64,000 nt of DNA, from NCBI RefSeq assembly GCF_003999375.1, contig NZ_RJLC01000015.1, forward strand, positions 1-64,000. Direction: 5' to 3'. A program made the position numbers and the translations under genes. The DNA is from Pseudidiomarina mangrovi (GTDB lineage Bacteria > Pseudomonadota > Gammaproteobacteria > Enterobacterales > Alteromonadaceae). This document shows positions 39,234 through 47,437 of the stretch, one piece after another; positions within the stretch are counted from its first letter, which is position 1; each line of letters starts with the position of its first letter. The notes beneath the pieces were generated by a model that saw only the letters and a list, made by a program, of their open reading frames with translations, was not told the DNA's origin and did no database searches.

Positions 39234-40472
39234 CTACGCCCACACCAGCCAGACTAAGTACAGCAGCGCAAAGGCAGTTAAATAAAACAGCCCCAACCAG
39301 GCATACACCCGCAGCCAGCGCTGCGGCAAGGTGTGTCGCACCAAACTAAAGTTCAGCCAGGCAAAGAACGGGGTGGTGAGGAAGGCCGCGGTCATAGCGA
39401 AGGTCAGCATCGGCCCCAGCGCACCACGGAAGAACAGAATCACCACCAAACCAGCGATACTTTGCGCAATCAGCCAGCCACGCAAACTGGAATTAAGCCG
39501 TGGCTTGCCCTCAGCAGTGTGGGTGCGGGTGCGCAGCAAGCGGAAGCTCTCGCGCAAGGTGCGTGAATAGCCATCGAGCACCGCCAAGGTGGTGCCAAAC
39601 ATACACAAAAAGGCGATAAAGCCGACCAAATACTCCGACCACTCACCAATGGTGCTGCCGTACATGTTGACGAACTGGGTGGTGAACTGAGCGCCGGCCA
39701 TTTGAATAGGTTGCTCGGTGCCAAACTGCACCATAGCGCCGAGCGCTAAGAACATCAGCGCCAAAATAGCCGTGACCCAATAACCCAAATGGAAATCGAA
39801 TAGCGCATGACGCGGCGCCAGTTGGGTGATTTTCTGCTTACTTTGCAGCCACAGCGAGTTGATGGCGGAGAGCTCAATGGGCACCGGCATCCAACCCATC
39901 ATGGCCACCAAAAACGCCACCGCAGAGAGCTGCCATGGCGATGGCATGTCGCGGTTTGGGTCCACCGGTGCGGCGTTTTGCCACGCAATCACCACCGCAA
40001 TCACGGTAGCGACGCTGAGCAGCGCCATGATCCACTTAGAGATGATATCTAAGCTGCGATACTGGCCAGCCATGAGGATCAGCAAGCACAACACCAACAA
40101 CAACGAACAAATCAGGGTAATTGAGAATTGCGGCACAAAGAACTGCAACAGCGCCCCGGTGAGCAGCAACACCCCAGCGGTATTCACCACTGCCGCCAAA
40201 ATATTCAGCCCGGTAAACAACTGCAAGTACCAGCGGCCCTTGCGCAAGTAACCGACCATGAGGTTTTCGTTGTGCTCTAGGGTGTAGGTCACGGCGAAGC
40301 GAAAAAACGGATACTTGAGCACGTTGACCAGCACAATCAACCACCACAATTGCCAGCCAAACAGCGCCCCAGCCTGAGTAGAAGCGACCAAATGCGAGGC
40401 ACCGACAGCGGCGGCAGCCAAGATAATTCCCGGCCCCAAGGCCGAACGACGGGTAGATGGCGGAAGATGCAT
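39234..40472 (-). CDS. Nramp-family transporter, non-canonical
   Basis: A 412-aa polytopic protein with about 11 hydrophobic helices and the Nramp fold pattern (GPGIILAAAAVGASHLVAS at helix 1). The canonical helix-1 metal motif DPGN is replaced by GASHL, and the helix-6 MPH motif is replaced by PVPIELSA. Nramp relatives lacking these motifs include Mg2+ transporters and others of unknown substrate, so Mn2+/Fe2+ transport should not be assumed. Single gene, divergent from the AbiEi-like gene over about 160 bp. Confidence 0.75.
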   Translation of the reverse strand: MHLPPSTRRSALGPGIILAAAAVGASHLVASTQAGALFGWQLWWLIVLVNVLKYPFFRFAVTYTLEHNENLMVGYLRKGRWYLQLFTGLNILAAVVNTAGVLLLTGALLQFFVPQFSITLICSLLLVLCLLILMAGQYRSLDIISKWIMALLSVATVIAVVIAWQNAAPVDPNRDMPSPWQLSAVAFLVAMMGWMPVPIELSAINSLWLQSKQKITQLAPRHALFDFHLGYWVTAILALMFLALGAMVQFGTEQPIQMAGAQFTTQFVNMYGSTIGEWSEYLVGFIAFLCMFGTTLAVLDGYSRTLRESFRLLRTRTHTAEGKPRLNSSLRGWLIAQSIAGLVVILFFRGALGPMLTFAMTAAFLTTPFFAWLNFSLVRHTLPQRWLRVYAWLGLFYLTAFALLYLVWLVWA

Positions 40473-40578
40473 AGCAGGAGCTCGTTGTTATTGTTATGAC
40501 CTGTGCGTGGAAGCATAGCTGGCTTTTGTGGAGAAAAAAAGCGGGGGTTGTGTGGGTGGGTGATTGGCTTACAGCGAT

Positions 40579-40624
40579 GTTCCATAATGTCGGCATATAT
40601 TGACATTTGCCGACATTATGGAAC
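40579..40624 (+). promoter_or_regulatory. 17-bp inverted-repeat operator and promoter of AbiEi-like gene
   Basis: Perfect 17-bp arms (40579-40595 and 40608-40624) around a 12-bp centre. A consensus -35 TTGACA starts in the centre (40600-40605) and an 18-bp spacer leads to CATACT (40624-40629). AbiEi proteins are known to bind inverted repeats in their own promoters, so this is a likely autoregulatory site. With that -10 box, transcription would start at or next to the ATG at 40636, implying a leaderless message. Confidence 0.7.
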
Positions 40625-40635
40625 ATACTTGCATT

Positions 40636-41241
40636 ATGAAAACAATCAACCAGAAGATTATGATGCTAGCTAAATCTCGGAAAATCTTCCGAGCGAGCGA
40701 TATTTCTGCACAGGGCCTGCCTCGTGTTGCGCTAACGCGTCTGGTTCGCGAGGGGCAACTGATTCGAATCGATCGGGGCCTGTATACACTGCCCGAAAGA
40801 CAAAGTTCTCAGCATAGTTCGCTGGCTGAAGTAGCGAGCAGATATCCCGACGGAATTATTTGTCTGCTCTCGGCGCTGCGCGTACATGATATAACCACCC
40901 AGTCACCTTTTGAAGTTTGGCTGGCGATAGCTCACAAGGCTCGCGCTCCCAAAATGGATTACCCGCAGCTGAGAGTTATTAGGTTTTCAGACCGAGCACG
41001 TACAGAAGGAATTGAGGAACAATCAGTGGACGGAATCACCATCAAAGTAACTAATATTGAACGCACCGTTGTCGATTGCTTTAAGTTTCGAAACAAAATA
41101 GGACTTGATGTTGCACTAGAAGCGCTCCGCGAAGCGTGGGACGCAAAACGCCTTAATATGGATGAACTATGGCGCTACGCCAACCTCTTTCGCGTCGCAA
41201 ATGTTATGCGTCCCTATCTGGAGAGCCTGCGAGCCGAGTAA
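40636..41241 (+). CDS. AbiEi-family antitoxin/transcriptional regulator, orphan
   Basis: A 201-aa protein. An N-terminal winged helix (FRASDISAQGLPRVALTRLVREGQLIR) is followed by the AbiEi antitoxin domain (GLYTLPE, YPDGIICLLSALRVHDI, VTNIERTVVDCFKFRNKIG). In abortive-infection system AbiE the next gene encodes the AbiEii nucleotidyltransferase toxin. None is present: after 4 bp comes a gene on the other strand. It may be a solitary regulator or leftover antidote. An ATG at 40618 is also in frame, but it lies inside the operator. Confidence 0.85.
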   Translation: MKTINQKIMMLAKSRKIFRASDISAQGLPRVALTRLVREGQLIRIDRGLYTLPERQSSQHSSLAEVASRYPDGIICLLSALRVHDITTQSPFEVWLAIAHKARAPKMDYPQLRVIRFSDRARTEGIEEQSVDGITIKVTNIERTVVDCFKFRNKIGLDVALEALREAWDAKRLNMDELWRYANLFRVANVMRPYLESLRAE

Positions 41242-41244
41242 CGA

Positions 41245-41547
41245 TCATTTCACGCTTCTATTAGGCTGCACGGTTAAGGTGAGGCCAAGTGCGGAGGCGA
41301 CCTTGGCGATGGTTGAAAACGTCGGGTTGCCCTCTGCTGAGAATGCTTTATAGAGGCCCTCGCGGCTAATGCCGGTATCGCGCGATAATTGGCTTATGTT
41401 GCGTGCACGAGCAATGACACCGAGCGCATGTACGATGAATGCAGGGTCACCATTTGACTCTTCCACGCAGGCGTCAAGGTAGGCTTGAATAGCCTCTTCA
41501 CTATCGAGATGCTGGGCGGAATCCCAGCGGGTAAGCTTGGTGGTCAT
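41245..41547 (-). CDS. HI1420/HigA-type addiction-module antidote, orphan
   Basis: A 100-aa helix-turn-helix protein of the putative addiction-module antidote family typified by HI1420: SEEAIQAYLDACVEE near the N-terminus and the HTH region NISQLSRDTGISREGLYKAFS, followed by NPTFSTIAKVASALGLTL. The usual RelE/HigB-like toxin gene precedes the antidote, but upstream positions 41548-41794 have no reading frame for it. It is convergent with the AbiEi-like gene. Tandem operator-like repeats lie upstream. Confidence 0.85.
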   Translation of the reverse strand: MTTKLTRWDSAQHLDSEEAIQAYLDACVEESNGDPAFIVHALGVIARARNISQLSRDTGISREGLYKAFSAEGNPTFSTIAKVASALGLTLTVQPNRSVK

Positions 41548-41570
41548 TGGGTGGCCTTGCTACCTAAAAT

Positions 41571-41616
41571 GATTGTCAACTTTAGTTAGCATACGGGAGA
41601 TTGTCAACTAAAGTTA
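41571..41616 (-). promoter_or_regulatory. Tandem 18-bp operator repeats and promoter of antidote gene
   Basis: Two direct copies of GATTGTCAACTwwAGTTA (41571-41588 and 41599-41616) are spaced by 28 bp; they differ only at TT/AA. Each carries a self-complementary core (AACTTTAGTT-like). On the minus strand TTGACA (41607-41602) and, after 17 bp, TAAAGT form a promoter that the repeats cover, fitting autorepression by the adjacent HTH protein. Confidence 0.6.
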
Positions 41617-41794
41617 TCAGGTGAAATTACACTACCGCAGCTGGGTAAAAACTTCTGGGTGCTGCTCAGCTATTCGTAACAGGGCAACTGCCGGCCCTTG
41701 CGGTTGACGGCGCCCCCGTAAGCATTCGGCTAACAGTTTTCGCAGATATCCTCTACACTTAGAACACATAACCAGCAACTAACGGCAGCGGCTG

Positions 41795-43501
41795 ATGACC
41801 AAAGAGCACAACCAGCACCTCAGCGAAGCACGATTCCGCAAGCTGTTTGACGACACCGATGCGATGTCCATTCAGGGCTATAGCGCCGATGGCACGGTGG
41901 TGTATTGGAATGCCGCGTCGGAGAAGATCTACGGTTATTCGACCGCCGAAGCGCTCGGCAAGAGTCTGTATGACCTCATTATTCCAGCCGACATGCGCAA
42001 CGAAGTGAAGCAAGCGGTGGCGTGGATGTTTGAGTATCAGCAAGGCATTCCGCCGGCGCGGCTGAACCTCAAGCACAAAGACGGCAGCACCGTGCCGGTG
42101 TACTCCAGCCATACCGTGGTGGCGCTGCCGGGCGAGCAGCCGATTATGTTTTGTATGGACGCCGACATGCGCTCGCTAGAAATGGCCGAGGCCGAAGTGC
42201 AGCGGCTGTCGTACTATGACCCGCTGACCGACCTACCGAACCGGCGGTTGATGCTAGAGCGCATTGCCAGCATGACCCGCAGCATCAATGGCGATGGCGC
42301 AGTGGCGGCGCTGCTGATTGTGGATATCGACAATTTTCACAGCATCAACGAGAGCCTGGGCTACAGCAACGGTGACAAAGTACTGGTGCATTGCGCCCAA
42401 GCGCTGAAGCGCTTCGCCCACTCCGCCGATGACCTAGCACGGCTAGGTAAAGACGAGTTTGTGCTGCTGTTGCATGGCAACAGCGCGTCGTTCGATGCCG
42501 CCGCCGCAGAAGCCGAACTGCTGGCCACACAAATCATTGCCGCCTTAGAAATTCCGTTGCAGCTGGACCACACCCTGCACCAACTCAACGCCTGCGTGGG
42601 CATAGCATTGTTTCACTGCCCCAGCCCGTTGCCCAGCGATGAACTGATTCGCCAAGCCGACATTGCCCTGAAAATGGCGAAGAACTCCAAAACCACCGCC
42701 ATTAGCTTCTTTGATCAGGGTATGGAATCGGTCGTAAAAGGCCGCGTGCAACTGGCGCAAGCGCTGCACCATGCCATTGAGCTGGAGCAATTCAGCCTAG
42801 CCATGCAACCGCAAGTGGATAGCACCCAGCGGCTGATTGGCTTTGAAGCGCTACTGCGCTGGCAGCACCCTACCCTAGGCCAAGTGTCACCCAACGACTT
42901 TATTCCCATTGCCGAGGCCACCGGCAGCATTATTGGTATTGGCGACTGGGTGCTAGAGCGCAGCTGTGCCCTATTGGCGCAATGGAGCACCCGCAGCGGC
43001 TGCCAAGACCTGAAGATATCGGTTAACGTGAGTGCGGTGCAATTTCGGCTCGGCGACTTTGTCGAGCGGGTAAGCAGCGTGATTGAGCGCAGCGGGGCCA
43101 ACCCGCACAACCTGCGCTTTGAACTGACCGAAAGCTTGCTGGCCGACGACATTGACTTTGTGGTGGCACAACTGGAGCGGCTGCGCGCACTGGGCGTATC
43201 GGTATCACTGGACGATTTTGGCACCGGCTACGCCTCACTGGCCTACCTGACCCGGCTACCGCTGGACGAACTGAAAATTGACCGCGCCTTCGTAGACGAC
43301 CTAGAGCCGCACAGCAAAGGCGCCCTGCTCACCGAAACCATCATCAGCTTGGGCCGCAGCATGAACCTAGCGGTGATTGCCGAAGGCGTGGAAACCGAGC
43401 AGCAGTTTAAGCGGCTGCAAGAACTGGGCTGCGAGTATTTTCAGGGGTATTTGTTTGGGAAGCCTAGCGTGGATGTTGAGGGGTGGTTGGGTGATAAATG
43501 A
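41795..43501 (+). CDS. PAS-GGDEF-EAL cyclic-di-GMP phosphodiesterase
   Basis: A 568-aa soluble protein: PAS domain (about 10-125), GGDEF-like domain (about 140-300) and EAL domain (about 312-565). The GGDEF signature reads GKDEF (218-222), so diguanylate cyclase activity is probably lost. The EAL domain keeps EALLRW (349-354), ELTES, DDFGTGYASL (471-480) and AEGVE, so it likely hydrolyses c-di-GMP, with the GGDEF part possibly a GTP sensor. No membrane segment. It lies between the toxin-antitoxin-like genes and the AT-rich region, but its base composition is like the core genome. Confidence 0.9.
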   Translation: MTKEHNQHLSEARFRKLFDDTDAMSIQGYSADGTVVYWNAASEKIYGYSTAEALGKSLYDLIIPADMRNEVKQAVAWMFEYQQGIPPARLNLKHKDGSTVPVYSSHTVVALPGEQPIMFCMDADMRSLEMAEAEVQRLSYYDPLTDLPNRRLMLERIASMTRSINGDGAVAALLIVDIDNFHSINESLGYSNGDKVLVHCAQALKRFAHSADDLARLGKDEFVLLLHGNSASFDAAAAEAELLATQIIAALEIPLQLDHTLHQLNACVGIALFHCPSPLPSDELIRQADIALKMAKNSKTTAISFFDQGMESVVKGRVQLAQALHHAIELEQFSLAMQPQVDSTQRLIGFEALLRWQHPTLGQVSPNDFIPIAEATGSIIGIGDWVLERSCALLAQWSTRSGCQDLKISVNVSAVQFRLGDFVERVSSVIERSGANPHNLRFELTESLLADDIDFVVAQLERLRALGVSVSLDDFGTGYASLAYLTRLPLDELKIDRAFVDDLEPHSKGALLTETIISLGRSMNLAVIAEGVETEQQFKRLQELGCEYFQGYLFGKPSVDVEGWLGDK

Positions 43502-43514
43502 TTGGGCGTTGAGA

Positions 43515-43554
43515 CATTGAGCCATTGAACCATTGAACCATTGAGCCATTGAGC
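43515..43554 (+). repeat. Five tandem copies of an 8-bp unit
   Basis: Units CATTGAGC, CATTGAAC, CATTGAAC, CATTGAGC and CATTGAGC run without gaps, just past the EAL gene stop codon. The bases that follow (CAAGACTACAC) recur after TGAGC at 44696-44711, about 1.15 kb away. The repeat could arise by slippage. Confidence 0.85.
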
Positions 43555-43755
43555 CAAGACTACACTGGGCTCGTAAGCGCCACGTGCTTATAAGTTAGTA
43601 CATGACAGGTACGGTCGAATAGTAATTTTAATATGGATTATTCAATAATAATCAAAATAATTTGACGTTGCTGTAGATCAAAAAAAGATTTTGGAAATGT
43701 ATTCTTATTAGCTATTATAAGCTCAAGTTGCAAATATCAAAAAAGGATTTTGTAG

Positions 43756-44415
43756 ATGAACTTAACGAAAATTTCAATTATTGCAGTAACCTTATTTTCA
43801 TCGGGATGTGCTCTTTCCCCTATGCCGGAAAATAATTATCACTTCTTTAGTAATTTTTGGGGGACGTTATCGGCCTGTTATGATAAAGGGCAAGTAAGCA
43901 TTCAAAAATTTAATCTATCAGCTGATTCGTTTTCATATGCTTTAAGCACTTGGAGCTACGATAGCGAACAGTTATCACTAATGGCAATTGATGCCTATAA
44001 TAGAGCAAATACGACCTCAAAAAATTGCTCAAGCCAAATTGCTATTGCCGATGATTTGATAGCTAATGTTAAAATGCGAAAGGCAAATGATGCTGCAAAC
44101 ATGCAACATTATTTGGCACTTACCGAAATGCTAAACAATATTGGAATCTCATACGACCAAGCTACTCAAGACCTACTGCAATCAGTTGATCAACAAAACT
44201 CGAATAACATTAATGGTACTGCTTGGAATCAGAAAAAACGCCCACCTCTTTTTGAATATCAATATAATTATAGAAATAACTTACCTGGCTTGCAGCTTTT
44301 TGAGAGGTCGAGTCAAAGTGCCTCGGGTCGAGTAACCTGCATTTATAATCGAGGTGCCACATTAATACTACCTTACGGAGAATTAATTTGCCCTCAAACT
44401 TATGAATATAAATAA
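43756..44415 (+). CDS. Uncharacterised lipoprotein
   Basis: A 219-aa protein with a signal peptide and lipobox SSGC (Cys about residue 18). The mature part has no family I recognise. It is rich in Asn, Ser, Tyr and Gln, with a helical middle (about 70-150) and two further Cys in the last 30 residues that could pair. The coding sequence is markedly AT-rich compared with the EAL gene just upstream, suggesting recent acquisition. The ATG is preceded by AAGGA. About 250 bp without a gene lie before it, holding only the 8-bp repeats and a short hairpin near 43572-43588. Confidence 0.65.
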   Translation: MNLTKISIIAVTLFSSGCALSPMPENNYHFFSNFWGTLSACYDKGQVSIQKFNLSADSFSYALSTWSYDSEQLSLMAIDAYNRANTTSKNCSSQIAIADDLIANVKMRKANDAANMQHYLALTEMLNNIGISYDQATQDLLQSVDQQNSNNINGTAWNQKKRPPLFEYQYNYRNNLPGLQLFERSSQSASGRVTCIYNRGATLILPYGELICPQTYEYK

Positions 44416-44565
44416 GGCAGCCATAATGCGCTAAAAAAGCAAGTGCCATAGTAAATTTCTATCCACTCTCAGCAGTAATTGTTGGTAAATAGAAGCGCTT
44501 AAATTATTTTTGACGTACTTGTAGTTTTCGCAAGTTAAGAAATCATGCTATGAAAAATCCGATAA

Positions 44566-44912
44566 CTGCCATTTGTTGAGCGCCTTTTCGAAGATCTACA
44601 GTACGCCATTCAATACCACTACTTTCCTGACGAATACGACTTTCACTACGTCTCGCTAGCTGACGCGTGTGACCGCAAACATGGCTTTGACCCAATGAGC
44701 CAAGACTACACCGAGCGCGTCAATGCGCGGCAAGTTGCGCTTGGCGCGCAGCTATTGGATGGGAATGAGCTGAGGGAACTCCTTCTCTTGTCGTTGCCCA
44801 ATATTTGACGCATCAGTGTTTAGACCAACACCGTGAGCAGTTGCCGCGCCTCTTGGAAGAGGTGTTGGTAAACATCGAGAGAAGCGCCCGGCTTCGTTTA
44901 GTGCTTCAGTGA
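44566..44912 (+). pseudogene. Frameshifted remnant of an unidentified gene
   Basis: From 44566 (just after an in-frame TAA) one frame reads LPFVERLFEDLQYAIQYHYF and onward with protein-like composition to about GNELRE near 44775. It then continues sensibly in a second frame (GTPSLVVAQYLTHQCLDQHR, then a helical tail) to a TGA at 44910-44912. There is no start codon or ribosome-binding site, so it is a 3' fragment with one frameshift. I do not recognise the family. The rest of 44416-44996 shows nothing else. Confidence 0.5.
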
Positions 44913-44996
44913 CCTGATGCCTATAAGCAACTCGCTGCGGGGCTCATCAGCAACTATTAAGCGACATTTTAAGTTAGTGTTGACACTGTCTACCGC

Positions 44997-47408
44997 TCAC
45001 AATATATCAGTCAATGCATCAACATACACCGGCTCTATCTGGTTAAAGTTAGGCGCCTGCTCGAGCAACTCAAGAGTAGTTAACTTCAATGAGGCACGAA
45101 AAGATTCGCTTGGATTATTCGGGATCGCCTTTGGAAGTACCAAGGGTAAACCAAGGTCAAAGAGATAATAATCTTCGGTAGAAGTACTGGCTTGCCCAGA
45201 TTGCTCAATCAAAATATCACATCGTTTAACAATACGAACTCTCCGTATCGGCCAGACCCTTTCGATGTTTGAGTAACTATCGTGAGATTCCATCAACGCA
45301 AGGAAGCGTACTTCCTGAGCTATATGCTGTTTAAACCTGAGGCCAAATGTGGAAACTGGCATGTGGTATGCTCGCGCTGTACCGTCACGGAAGCGATCTA
45401 GATATTCCACTGAACGTCCTGAGGCTGGTCCAAGCGATGCAGTTAGCGTTAGGTCGTTATAAAGTGCCTGTGTCATGCCTTGGTGTGGAATACGCGCAGG
45501 TTCTGCCGTGTACAGCGACTCCTCCAAAGTGCTAGTACTTCCCGTACCAACAGGATTAGATAATCGATTAATCTGATCCTGTAGAAATTGTTTTAACCAG
45601 TGATTTTTGTACCGTTCATCGGTTGACGATGGCAATAACGGGAATGCTCCTATACCGACCTCATTTATCGATTCAGCGTATCTATTCGTTTCATTAAACT
45701 GATCAAAATAACCGGGGTATAACGCAAAGGCACCAACCACTGGACGGCTCTTTGATTTATCGTTCAGTCCGTTATTAGAAACACGGATCAGCGCATCGCG
45801 ATAACGATGCATTTGATTTAAGGCATCATCTGGTACACGATCACCTTGGTCTTTAGCGAGGTCATCACTACCTCCCCAACGGTCGTCTTCATTTTGAATC
45901 CGGTATTTTGCATCGAATAGCCACATGAGCTTTTTGCTTGTGTGAGGTAGCTCCAATTCAAGCATAATATCGGGCTTCTGTGTTACCGCGTAAGACTTCA
46001 GTTCAGCATTGCCATTTCTAATCACAGGCTCATGTTTCAGGTATGCTTTAACACCATCCGCCTGACGAATAAACTTGAACGAGCCGGCTTCGCCATCCTT
46101 TAAGTAGTACTCAAGTTGATGCCTTAAGTACAGAGGGCTACTCTTTTGAGTGGTCTCTTCAAAGCCAAGTTCATTAATCAGCAAACGGCGCATTTCTAAA
46201 AAACACCAAATTTCATATATCTCCGCAACAGACTTCATTGAAATAGTGGACTGATTAGCGAAAGCATCCAAATAAAACTTAAGCTCCTGCCAGACGGAGT
46301 AAACTGTGCTGTAACCCGTTTTTTGTTGAAGAACGAGCGAGTCGCGACTAAGGCCTGTAAATTTACCAACATCCTTTAAAAAACTTTGCTTTAGCACAGT
46401 GGTTAGCGGCTTCTGCCACTGTTGAAGTTCGTCGAGGTACGATTCAGATATGTCTTTAAACTCACCACTTAATCTCGCAACACGTAGTAATGTCTCTATC
46501 CGTTGTAACTCGCGATGTGCCCGCTGTACAACAGATTTAATAAATCGGTTTTCAGGCGTATCAACACTTAAGCGCTTCTGCTCTATTTGGTAGCGTTTGT
46601 CGAAGTTCGTATTTTTAACGTCTTCTCGAATTTTCTCACTAAGCCTGTGACTAACTCGGCCCTTTAAACGATCAGCTTTTTTATGAAGGACTATAGTTTG
46701 CAATCGTGCATGTGGCGCTTGGGTAACAATCTTTAAACCATGCTCAAACCTGTCTCGTAGTACTTTAAAGTTCGCTAACCAGAGCAACGGAAAGTTACCA
46801 CGTTTATTGGTCCTAGATGCATTTTGTTCTGTCTTCCCGATCGCACTGAAACGCCACAGAGGGAACTCACTATCTATAGCTTTGTACATAGCCGGTATGT
46901 CAGCATGCAGATTCATTTTGGTTGGTAGAACTTCGAATCGAATTACGAAGTTCTTGGTTACACCATTTGCTTCATATCGAACAGGCAGACTAAACCAACC
47001 AATGTCGTTACCTGTATTAATAACACCAGAGAGATGAGCCTTTCGTGCGTTTCGAGCAAGCACGAAACCAAAACCATCGTTAGTTGACTGACTTTTGTGA
47101 GTTGTGTTCGCCGATGAAACGTTGACCAGAAAGTTGATTTCCACTCGGTACAGCGTGTTCTCGAAAAACAACGGTTTCTCAATTTCAAGTGATGTAATCG
47201 ATTCGCGGGTTGAAACCTGAGATGTATCGGTTTGATGAATAAAAATTTCTTTACAATTTTGAGGAGGTGATAACTCAATCTTTAAACCCGAGTTCTGAAC
47301 ACCATGTTTACGTTCCGTATTATGAAATGCTTGTTGCCGGCGTGAGATATCGTTTGCCCACACCGACAATTCAAAATCTGCCATTTCTAATCGAACGAGC
47401 TCTGGCAT
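44997..47408 (-). CDS. DUF2357 / PD-(D/E)XK nuclease, McrC-like partner
   Basis: An 803-aa protein of the DUF2357 family with a PD-(D/E)XK nuclease domain in its C-terminal half: Glu in the helix AEIYEIWCFLE (about 395-405), Asp in KPDIMLEL (about 480) and DAKYR (499-503). The N-terminal half (about 1-200) is beta-rich and a helical region (about 270-350) links the two. Such proteins occur next to McrB-like ATPases and act as the cutting subunit. It is the third gene of the operon with the methyltransferase and ATPase, 29 bp after the ATPase stop. The start at 47408 is likely; an ATG at 47384 is also in frame. Confidence 0.83.
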   Translation of the reverse strand: MPELVRLEMADFELSVWANDISRRQQAFHNTERKHGVQNSGLKIELSPPQNCKEIFIHQTDTSQVSTRESITSLEIEKPLFFENTLYRVEINFLVNVSSANTTHKSQSTNDGFGFVLARNARKAHLSGVINTGNDIGWFSLPVRYEANGVTKNFVIRFEVLPTKMNLHADIPAMYKAIDSEFPLWRFSAIGKTEQNASRTNKRGNFPLLWLANFKVLRDRFEHGLKIVTQAPHARLQTIVLHKKADRLKGRVSHRLSEKIREDVKNTNFDKRYQIEQKRLSVDTPENRFIKSVVQRAHRELQRIETLLRVARLSGEFKDISESYLDELQQWQKPLTTVLKQSFLKDVGKFTGLSRDSLVLQQKTGYSTVYSVWQELKFYLDAFANQSTISMKSVAEIYEIWCFLEMRRLLINELGFEETTQKSSPLYLRHQLEYYLKDGEAGSFKFIRQADGVKAYLKHEPVIRNGNAELKSYAVTQKPDIMLELELPHTSKKLMWLFDAKYRIQNEDDRWGGSDDLAKDQGDRVPDDALNQMHRYRDALIRVSNNGLNDKSKSRPVVGAFALYPGYFDQFNETNRYAESINEVGIGAFPLLPSSTDERYKNHWLKQFLQDQINRLSNPVGTGSTSTLEESLYTAEPARIPHQGMTQALYNDLTLTASLGPASGRSVEYLDRFRDGTARAYHMPVSTFGLRFKQHIAQEVRFLALMESHDSYSNIERVWPIRRVRIVKRCDILIEQSGQASTSTEDYYLFDLGLPLVLPKAIPNNPSESFRASLKLTTLELLEQAPNFNQIEPVYVDALTDIL

Positions 47409-47437
47409 CTCACTTTGCCCCTAAAGGTAATAAAGCA

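Noticed and set aside
43515-43554. CRISPR-like array
   Set aside because: Units are 8 bp and contiguous with no spacers; it is a simple tandem repeat.
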